DNA of 64,000 nucleotides from Chondrilla cf. caribensis (Eukaryota; Porifera; Demospongiae; Chondrillida; Chondrillidae): positions 1,755,789 to 1,819,788 of the forward strand of contig OZ026566.1 of the NCBI GenBank assembly GCA_964020155.1, given 5' to 3'. Both the position numbers and the translations under genes were made by a program. This document shows positions 55,601 to 64,000 of this stretch, piece after piece (the first letter of the stretch is position 1; each line of letters starts with the position of its first letter). Under the pieces are notes generated by a model that was given only the letters and a program-made list of their open reading frames with translations, searched no databases and was not told the origin of the DNA.

Positions 55601-58600
55601 AGTTTTGTGTCTCAGCAGGCCATGAAAACACTTCCTCTAAATAAATAAAGTGATGATATACAAAAATCCCATATTATTATATACTTGACATTTATTTGTG
55701 ATTAGATATTCACCAGCAATCCCATATTATACCCAATAGAAGCTTGTTCCAATTGTCTTCGATCGGATTTTATCAAAACCACATCTTATCAGTTATGTTA
55801 AGAATACAAATTAACAACATGAATAACTCAGATTACAAATACATCTAAATTTATACCGTTCACAGCCTATACAATTGTGTATACAAAATATGTACGTATG
55901 ATATGTGGGTACGTACGTACGTACATATATATCACAAATGCAAAGCATTAAAGGATACATTGCTTCCACTTTTGAAAAAGCTGATTTACTACTGAGTGCT
56001 GGCATTTCCTATGTACATGACTTTCAAGATGCTTCAATTTCTCTTCCAATCTCCACTTTGTATACCATTTGAGGGTAAAATACTTCAACAGTTGATGATG
56101 GTAATGAGAATCTGCTCTATCTGAAATACACAACAATCAGCAAAACAACAAATAGGCAACATACGTACATGTACGTACATGTCAGTGTTATCATTATACT
56201 TATATACTGAAGATTTTAGCAATTAAGCAGTACCATCTCACAATTGTGACAAATATTTGTTGGAGGTATTCCTGATGGACATAACACATAATGAAACGGC
56301 ACAGCATCTTGGACAGTATTTCATAGCTGAGAATGTGACACATAGTACAATGCACACCTTTTAAATTTTATCATGTGAAAGTTCAGGACAATAACCATGA
56401 ACAAGACCGCAATGTTCCTGCCTCAGATATTGCACAATTAATGTATGTAGACCAACCACATTAACAAACTGTGGCGGATGGCAGGGAAAAGATGGTGTAT
56501 AAAAAGATACATAATATACATATATGTACGTATTTGTGTGTAGCTCCACACAAATGTCATATGCAACGTACAGTAATCGTACATTACGTACATCGTATAT
56601 TAATTTTACGTACATATTACAATGAAATGTATACATGGCAGATATGTGAAATATTATACTTACTTTTTATTTGTTTATGCTCAATTTGGTCCCTCCAGTA
56701 GGCCCTCCAAGATGATAGCACCTTACATACCAACATACGGAGATGGATCTGTTCAGCCTGTAGAATTCTATCTTTGGTTTCGCGACTGATTTGGAGTTCT
56801 TCATGCCACTTTGTCCAAACCTTGGCATTAACAGACCCACTTGAATCAATGTTTATCGGAACAGCTAGAAAACAAACCTTAATTAAAACTACTTTAGTCC
56901 AGTGTATTCTGGCATTATTCTCCAAATGCCTCAGTGATATCCTTTGGTTTGTGCTATCTTTCCATTCCACCCAACACAACCTACACAGTTGGTACACAAA
57001 TTGTACATCTCATGGTCAAACACTAGCCATGAACCTCATTCACATACCATGGCTCATAGACTAGCACATACTAACACAATTCTACATAAATCTCATGTTT
57101 ACAATATCAATACAAACAATACTCAAACACACATTAGAACACAGGTAATGGAGATAATACATATGTGAACACAAGTGGAAACATCCGAACACAAGAATTC
57201 CTGAAAAAAAAAAACAGGTTTACTTTCAATTCTGAAATTTTGACATCAAATTCACGATTAAAGCATTAATGGGATTAATGATTGTAATAATTAGTCACTA
57301 GATGGTATGGGCAATTATATGCAGTTATGGTGTATTTGCTATGGATTAATATTATATTATACCTAGCATTCCTATTCCAGGTAAATTTTGCTGCAGTTCT
57401 GTTTGCTGCATCTTGTGCTTGGCAGGGTTAGGGTTAGGGCAGTACTAAAGCTCAATGTGCCTCTCTCAGTAGCATTGTTTTCCCAAAATGTCTGGTTGTT
57501 TATTGTTACACCTTGTTGTTTCACGCCGCAGTGGCTGTGTTTTGACTTTGTGGTTTAGGTTTCCCCTGGTATATACGTAGCATCTGGAGCTGTGGCTGTG
57601 TTATTAGATTCCTATTAAATTTTGGGTGTATCTGTTAGATCTTATGTACATGACCGCTGGACTGCTGTGTCATGTTTGGAGTCAATCAGATAGCAGTTGA
57701 ATATATTTAAATTCAACATGACACCACAATACTGTTGAATAAAGGAAGTGAACCAAGGTGAACTCAAGTGTAGACAACACAGGTATAAGTGAACTCAGCT
57801 ACTAAAGACAGGAGACGGGAACACATTGACTTTCTTGGTCTGTGTCCACCTACGTACATACATTCCTGTACCTCTGTACACAACTAGGCATTCACAGGTA
57901 AACCCCAAACAAATTTACAGTAAACTAGTGAGAGGTAGTGGTAGGTACAAATGAACCTGTATGAATACAGCCAAATGGTAAGTAAACACACCCAACCATA
58001 GTCATGTAGACTACATCCCATGAGGACACAGTACACCATAGTCTCAAGTATACTGTATAGCGGGAAATTTTCGTGGGACAAAATTTTCGCGGATTTTGTG
58101 GTTGGCCTAACATCCATGAAAATAAAATCTGCAAATTAGGCATTTTTGTTGTTCTATCACATGACTATGGCCAGCATCTGTGAAAATTTTGTCCCGTGAA
58201 AATTTCCTTCTATATGGTATGTACTCCCTGGATTCCAATAGCCCAAAACTCTAGTGTGTTCATCTCATGGGTACGAGCTATCCTATAGTACAGTGTACAG
58301 TGGGATCTGGGATATGGTCATGAGCTTGGTTTGTGCCAGTGTTATGCTAGTGTATTGAATACTAGGACAATCCCTTAGGCATGAAAAACCCACCATCATA
58401 TACAAATATATGCAACCATCATAGGCAGGTGGATACAGGTTGAGGTGAACAAACAAGTACATATGTAGACAAGATTAAAAGAACGCCAATGAGCAGGTAG
58501 AGATTGGAGAATAACCACATCCGCCCTGGGAGAACATGTACATACATATGTATGACAGGCATAGATACTGATGAATAAAGGTGAACACAGGTCCAGTACC

Positions 58601-60532
58601 AGTGTAAGTACACATAAGATCACAAGGGATCTCAGGTTAGGTGAAAACATTTGAACATAGGTGAATGTCAACACAGGTATAGAGAATCTCAGGACAAAAA
58701 CACTGTTATACAGGTACACAAGTAAACATAAGCACCTACATCTAAACAGCAAGACAGGCCACATACGTAGGTAAACTTAAAGTACATACGTACGTAGCTT
58801 GATATTAATTTTTATGAACATAGAGGAACTAAATGGAACACGGATGAATAACAGGAAGGGTGAACACGTGAGGATACAAATGAAAACAGCTATTGATGAA
58901 CTCAGGTGTATGTGAACATAGGTACTGTCACTATAGGCGCAAATAGAACAAGGGTGCAGGCAGATAGTCTTGCATAGCCAGACCCATTCATCTCCATTTC
59001 CAATTTTATCAATAACCTGAATAATCCAGTGGCACCAGACCCTTTCTGGTCAGGACAAAGTCCCATTTTTAAGAATGGATGTAAGAATGAGCTAATGACC
59101 AGCACACAGGTGAACTCCAGATTAACACAACAGAACACTAGAGAACACTGTAATATGTGGATACAGATATACATATGTACATAAGAACACTAGTGAAGCT
59201 GTTAAGTCTTTGTTCTTACACATACTCCTTGTCAATTCTATTAATCTTGCCTGGTACCTAGCTGAAATACACTCAACCAGTACTGACAATTAGTATGAGC
59301 CTCTGATGAGAAGAACAGATTTTGTGTGTGCGCCCAATGCCCATCAATGTACAGTACTTACTGAGCAAGTGGGACTATACTGCAGAAACAGGGCTTGCTT
59401 ACCGGACTATACTCCTGTTGGCCACAGCTTCAGCATGGCTTTTAAGCTTCTTCTTTTGCTGGCAAATCTCACTGTATAGGCACCATCCTCTCCAAACATT
59501 CTGAAGTAACTTCATCCGACCAAATGTATCAGCCCTCTTACGTGCAATATTCTTCTGCCGTTGCAGTTTGATGTACTGTCTCCAGACATTGAAACATTTG
59601 GCAAATAGTCTAAATCTGTGAAGAGATCAAAAAGTTAAAAAAAACCAGAAAATATACACACATATGTAGAGATAATTTAATAGGCATGAATAATACTGTA
59701 TATGAACACTGTTGAAAAGTATATATAAAGTATCAAAGGGATAGATAAAGTGGATAATTGTTCATATTCCACTAGTTATAAGACTTTTAAATGGATAATA
59801 GGTATTTCTCTCCAAGGTGAGCAAAGGTAGTGCAGAGGACCCTACATACGTATGTGCTTGGTATACACAAGTACTGGATTTATGTTCTCTTAATTGTTGC
59901 AAGAGTAAACCAAGCACTCTGAAGGAATGTATCGCCTATCACTGTTCAGTGTCCAGTGGAGCACCCTCGGGACCTGAATATTCACAATCCCCCCCAAATT
60001 TAATCCCAGCAACTATTGCATATACGTCACTTACCTACGTACATACATGAGTGGAATTCATTTAAAAACACATAATTAACATAGGGGATTATTAATTAAA
60101 TTTAAAACATAGTATGGATATAGACACCTTCAATTTGAAATCCCTCATGTACTACAGTAGGCTCTCTTCAATTAGCAATCACATTATATTGATATCTGAA
60201 CAGATACAGCCAATAGATCTGAACAAACCTGTTGTGACAGCTTGCCCGAATCTCCAATTTCCATTCAATGCGATTCTCCCAATATCTACTATACCACCTT
60301 GAAAAGCACTTCTGCTGCAATAGGTTATTAGCAAATGTCCTACAAGAGTATGAAAAGTGAACAGTATGACCAAACATTCACTAGCTTTTCCCTCAAATGA
60401 AGAGGGACAAAAGAACAGTCAGCACCTGGCTTTGTTGGGGCTGACTCGTCCAAATGTTCGGAGTATCCACAGTGAAGAAAACTTGCGTGAAAGATACACA
60501 CTACAAGGGAACATGCAATAATCAGTAACTTT

Positions 60533-60574
<42 letters not shown>

Positions 60575-60644
60575 CACATGTGCATGCATACAAACATAGG
60601 ATGAACACATAAGTGCGCATAAGCATGGACGCACACACACACAC

Positions 60645-60677
<33 letters not shown>

Positions 60678-61387
60678 TGCATGCCACATGTGCAATACAC
60701 ACAAAACACATACACCCCCCCACACACATGCCACACTCCCCCCACACACCTGTATAGGCATACCACAGACAGTGTATCATATATATGTACATAAGCACAT
60801 GTACACTTGCAATAACCTCCTGTTCTTTTGTACATTGTCTTTATTCAGCACAGGTAGACCTTCTTTCATGTTCTCCATGATTTGCCAAGGATTATGACCT
60901 TTGACGGGCTTAGAGCCCTCTGCAGGAGAAATGAACAGCAATGGTCTTGAGATGTGCAGAATGTTAAAAGCAGTTTGATGCTCCTTATAGCCTGATGTTG
61001 GCATAGGAATGGAGGCATGCATGGATACAAACGAATGCCTGAGACCAAGTAAGGTTCAACAGCGATACCATCGGATGGATAGGTTTAATGATGCTAATTC
61101 TCCAGATCAGACCGGAAGGGCGGGCTAGCTTTTATTTCAAGAGTAAAACTTACATTCTTTCATTCACAAATGATCACCGATTGACCTGAATCCATGGTTA
61201 AGGTAATAATATCTCTGAATCAAGGTCTACATTATAGTTCCAGTAAGAATTCCATTCATATTGAGCTCCAGTTTCTTAGTCATGAGCGTTTACAGGTATG
61301 CTAAATATCTCTTAAATAATTGGTTATCCTACCTTTTTCTTTCGATGCCGAAGGAACCAACCGTACGCCCTTCACGTGAATATCCAT
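49662..61387 (-). CDS. SFI1: SFI1 orthologue (centrin-binding centrosome protein)
   Basis: A long multi-exon gene on the minus strand. The proposed first exon 61333-61387 ([18 protein letters not shown]) joins in frame to 60817-60991, then 60426-60500 ([19 protein letters not shown]), 60229-60339 ([20 protein letters not shown]), 59403-59615 ([16 protein letters not shown]), 56878-56980 (LCWVEWKD) and 56664-56820 ([16 protein letters not shown]). Further exons with W-x(2,3)-W repeats lie between about 56140 and 50830 ([40 protein letters not shown]). These are Sfi1 repeats spaced about 30 residues, which wind as one helix and bind centrin. The C-terminal exons 50332-about 50792, 50203-50272 and 49662-49766 ([28 protein letters not shown]) match the conserved SFI1 tail. 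The middle exons were not all delimited. Confidence 0.88.
50553..50665 (-). repeat. 27-bp coding minisatellite in SFI1
   Basis: TTCAGTTGTGAGGT recurs every 27 bases (50564, 50591, 50618, 50645) within an SFI1 exon, encoding the nonapeptide TSQLKEGTL with T/V and L/Q variants. It lies in the linker between the helical repeats and the conserved tail, so length changes should be tolerated. Confidence 0.88.
58056..58214. mobile_element. 159-bp MITE in an SFI1 intron
   Basis: The terminal inverted repeats run about 37 bases: left TATAGCGGGAAATTTTCGTG..., right its near reverse complement ending CTTCTATA. The interior is unrelated to any coding sequence. TA-rich ends are compatible with a TA target duplication of Tc1/mariner type. 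Confidence 0.8.
58967..59055. mobile_element. Remnant end of a TIR element related to that at 15993
   Basis: TAGTCTTGCATAGCCAGACC resembles the terminus TAGTCTGACGTAGCCCAGAC of the 15993-16667 element, and CCAGACCCTTTC follows as in that element's inner repeat. The second end was not found, so this is a degraded relative. Confidence 0.45.
60537..60680. repeat. CA microsatellite cluster
   Basis: Two CA tracts (about 60537-60568 and 60631-60676) in the SFI1 intron between 60500 and 60817. They produce poly-Cys/Val frames that are not real. Confidence 0.92.
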
Positions 61388-61530
61388 TCCGTTCAAGTCA
61401 CCTTAGTTCATCAATGAACTCACGCCAAATTTCCAAACTCCACATACAGAGGGTCCTTAGTAACCTCGGTATCACCATACATACACCATAGTACTAGTGA
61501 ACGACTTGACTACGTGGGCCAGCTCAGAAA
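61388..61530. promoter_or_regulatory. Divergent promoter, SFI1 / unnamed gene
   Basis: 143 bases lie between the proposed SFI1 start codon (61387, minus) and the ATG at 61531 (plus). No TATA box was recognised. Both genes must start here if the proposed SFI1 first exon is right. Confidence 0.45.
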
Positions 61531-64000
61531 ATGGCGGGGTATGGCGACGAGCACGTGATGATGGACACTGTTGACAAGGATGTTGTTGAAGAGTCTACAG
61601 TAAGACACACGAGTTTTACTGACGGAAAGAGTACCTCATTGACATTTTTGGTAAGGCCATCGATACGTGCATTGTTAATAGGACCGTTTTATCCTCTGTT
61701 AGATCTAGAATGGATGGATCGTAATACTCTAGCTACTTAGTAATATGTACGTAAGTACGTAGTTGCATATAATACCTCTCAATAAAGGACACTTTTCCAA
61801 GGATTAAAGACAGACTTCCATATACTGCTAATACATTTAACCTCTGATCAGTGGATGACCTCTCTACAATGGACGGATAATGGCCTGTCCCATGACCAGT
61901 ACTAGTGTGTCCTTTATGAAGAGGTTCATAGTATGACTGTAGTAGGTGTGAGGTAGAGTAGGGTAATTTGTGAAGGGCATCATCTAATGTGAGTTACGGA
62001 GAAGTGCTTTTCAGTCTCGATTCAACTGCTTATGGAGATAATGTAATAGTGACATTAATCACATTAATCTAAGATTCCTACAATCTATCCCAACTTACCC
62101 TATTTCAATCATTAGATCAATGCAAGAGTTGACAACATCTGAAATACCCATGCAGCCTGAAATGATTTTGTTTGGTCCTGCTATTAAGTGCAGTGTATCC
62201 CTACAGATGTACTGTGTGTTTATGCCATCACCAACCAGTGTTTGTACATGTAAATTCAATTCCGGGTGTGGATTGTACATTGCATATGAATCATGAATGT
62301 GTGCACATATTCTTTGTATGTGGACACTGTTCACTTGTAATTATGTCAATTTTGTGTAGAGTATTTCACGTGAGCTTGAAAATTGGAAAACAAAGCAAGG
62401 ACAACAATCATGTTCTGCTGTAAGAATTTGTTACATGACATACATAGAGTAACTCTAACAAGTTGTCAATTCTTTTAGCCGTGCATCTACCTACGTTGTA
62501 CTGTATATATGTACCTATGTGTGTGAATTGTGTATTCATAGGTAAAGCTGGAGTCAATTTAGTGTATGTGTATTGGGCAGAAAGGACTTTAAAATGTATG
62601 TAACGGTACATCCTTATGCATATGTGTGTGTGTGTGTGTGTTTTAGGTTTTAGAATGATAGTGATTGTTGAGTAATAGCAGGACATACCTGTGGGAATTA
62701 TCTTTGGCAATTTTCTGGAGTCACATTTTCTGGTGTTTATTTTGGCAACTTTTGACAGCTGTTACAATTTCATTCATTAGCAATCTCCCACCAACACCAC
62801 CGTCATTTACATATGTAAAAATAAATGTCAGTTATGATCAAAAGCTGTATACAAGGAGATCAAATTACTTGAATGAGTTGGTCACCTCATTCCGGAAAAG
62901 AGCACTTATGTATCATTTTAATGGAAAATATGTGGGTAGTCAGTAGTGCTGGGACGATTAATTGATTAATCAATCGATATTCATTTCAAATCTGATTATT
63001 GTTAATAGAGCAAGCAAATCGATTAATCACAGGAAGCCATTAAGTGAGTAGACCAGAAAGCCACCCCCACCTTATTACCTAAAAACCTTCACTCCATGGG
63101 TTCAATTTCGTACTTCAAGAGTACCTGACTTGTGAAAAGGACTCTGTGGACTTCACTTCATGTCTAAGAGTATCTATGGTCTAATGGATGACTACTCAGT
63201 CTAATAAAGTGTGAGTGGTTTCCGGTTATGTCCACTTAAGTACTTCCGGTGATTAATCGATTAATCAATCGGTTACTTTGTACTGATTATCGATTTGAAA
63301 ATTTCAGCTGAAATATTCCCAGCCTTAGTAGTTAGTTCTTCAAATTCTTCCTTCCCTGTACAGTAATACAGGATTATAGCACGGTACATTTTTTTTTCAT
63401 AGGATGTCATGAAATGTGTTGAGCTATTGTCTGATGATTCACTGTACATCGTGCGTTCTAACTATGTCTTGCTGGAATCAGCTCTTAGTCAAGGTTTACT
63501 ACCCTCCTCTGTTTTATCAACATTGATTCAAACACTATCATTGGCAAGGTACAGTTACTTTGTTGGATGTGTGTACCGTATGTGTATGCATCATGAGATT
63601 TGTTCACAGACATCTGGGTTACATCATTCGGCTTGTAAGGAAGTTGATTATTGAGGAACTTAAACAGACAATAAACCGAAAAGATGAAACCATCAGGTCA
63701 GTATCAGATGAATCCAGTGTTGGTGTAATTTCATAATCATACGTATGTATTTAGTGAACACAAGGATATGTATCTCTGTCAGTCAGTTCGTTCAATGTTG
63801 CCACCAATCAGGATACAGCCACAGTATTACATAATTTGTATTTGTTCCTATTGTTCATATATATATATATCCCTAATTGTATCTATTTTATAGTGGATCA
63901 TGTTTAATTACCATCATCAAAACAAGTCCAAATGCTTGGTTGCAAGTTGTGGATGAGGTCAAGAATATGTACGAGGACATGACTTTGCAGTGAGCATATG
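61531..64000 (+). CDS. Unrecognised multi-exon gene, 5' part only
   Basis: Exon 1 probably runs 61531-61650 (MAGYGDEHVMMDTVDKDVVE..., acidic; an earlier donor at 61600 is an alternative). Clear in-frame exons follow at 62781-62931 (YVKINVSYDQKLYTRRS, LVTSFRKRALMYHF), 63403-63548 (DVMKCVELLSDDSLYIVRSN), 63610-63695 (HLGYIIRLVRKLIIEELKQT) and 63894-63989 (CLITIIKTSPNAWLQVVDEV), joining with consistent phases. At least one exon between 61650 and 62781 was not resolved. The helical, Leu-rich character could suit a HEAT-like scaffold, but I do not recognise a family. The gene continues beyond the window. Confidence 0.6.
62945..63335. mobile_element. Small TIR element, possibly hAT-like, in an intron
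   Basis: The left end has GTGCTGGGACGATTAATTG and the right end, reversed, GGCTGGGAATATTTCAG, enclosing ATTAATCGATTAATC words near both ends (62957-62985 and 63251-63271). About 390 bases, with no coding content. The TIRs are short and imperfect and no clear target duplication was found. Confidence 0.5.

Noticed and set aside
57425..57442. Telomere-like GGGTTAGGGTTAGGG
   Set aside because: Only about two units within an intron; too short to be an interstitial telomere and likely chance.
61140..61300. Additional SFI1 exon between the first exon and 60991
   Set aside because: An acceptor-like site and a short open stretch exist, but exon 61333-61387 joins 60991 in phase without it.

Overview
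This window reads as nuclear DNA of an intron-rich, compact animal genome. Most genes carry GT-AG introns, several neighbours start head-to-head within 100-300 bases, and AT-rich spacers are full of TACGTA-type palindromes, CA/TA microsatellites and small inverted-repeat transposons. The gene set (SR splicing factor, PRPF39, SFI1, a GPSM/LGN-like TPR protein, an FHA/zinc-finger protein) is metazoan. The flavour of gene and transposon families suggests a sponge (demosponge), but that is inference and needs a database search.

Layout. 1-605: a decayed retroelement reading frame cut by the left edge. 606-2560: AT-rich DNA with a diverged tandem repeat. 2823-3982 (-): an SRSF3/7-like SR protein, sharing a very short divergent promoter with a four-helix membrane protein (4079-7001, +). 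8304-19011: three intronless paralogues of a dihydroflavonol-reductase-like extended SDR. The second and third lie in two tandem copies of one large segment (about 10964-16689 and 16690-29852). Each copy later took different insertions. Unit 1 gained a LINE-type RT fragment and a 675-bp inverted-repeat element carrying a helicase scrap. Unit 2 gained a small inverted-repeat element, which in turn received an almost intact Ngaro-like tyrosine-recombinase retrotransposon (19684-27824) with Gag, RT-RNase H and recombinase frames and split direct repeats A1...B1-A2...B2.

30277-41613 is gene-dense: PRPF39 (15 exons assembled, in frame throughout), a convergent single-pass membrane protein with a PPxY motif, and head-to-head with it an FHA protein with four Rad18/UBZ4-type zinc fingers and a conserved C-terminal domain I cannot name (11 exons assembled, in frame). 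41614-45305 is mostly noncoding. 45306-48406 (-) is the TPR protein. 49662-61387 (-) is a large SFI1 orthologue with many small exons. 61531-64000 (+) is the 5' part of an unrecognised gene that runs off the window.

Functional grouping is weak, as expected for an animal locus: two pre-mRNA splicing genes, two genes of centrosome/spindle flavour (SFI1, and a TPR protein resembling the LGN N-terminus), one likely DNA-damage/ubiquitin reader, and a local array of reductases. The most unusual items are the FHA-4xUBZ protein, the Ngaro-like element whose Gag is split by an intron filled with a 63-bp minisatellite, and the clean empty/filled-site comparisons offered by the tandem duplication.
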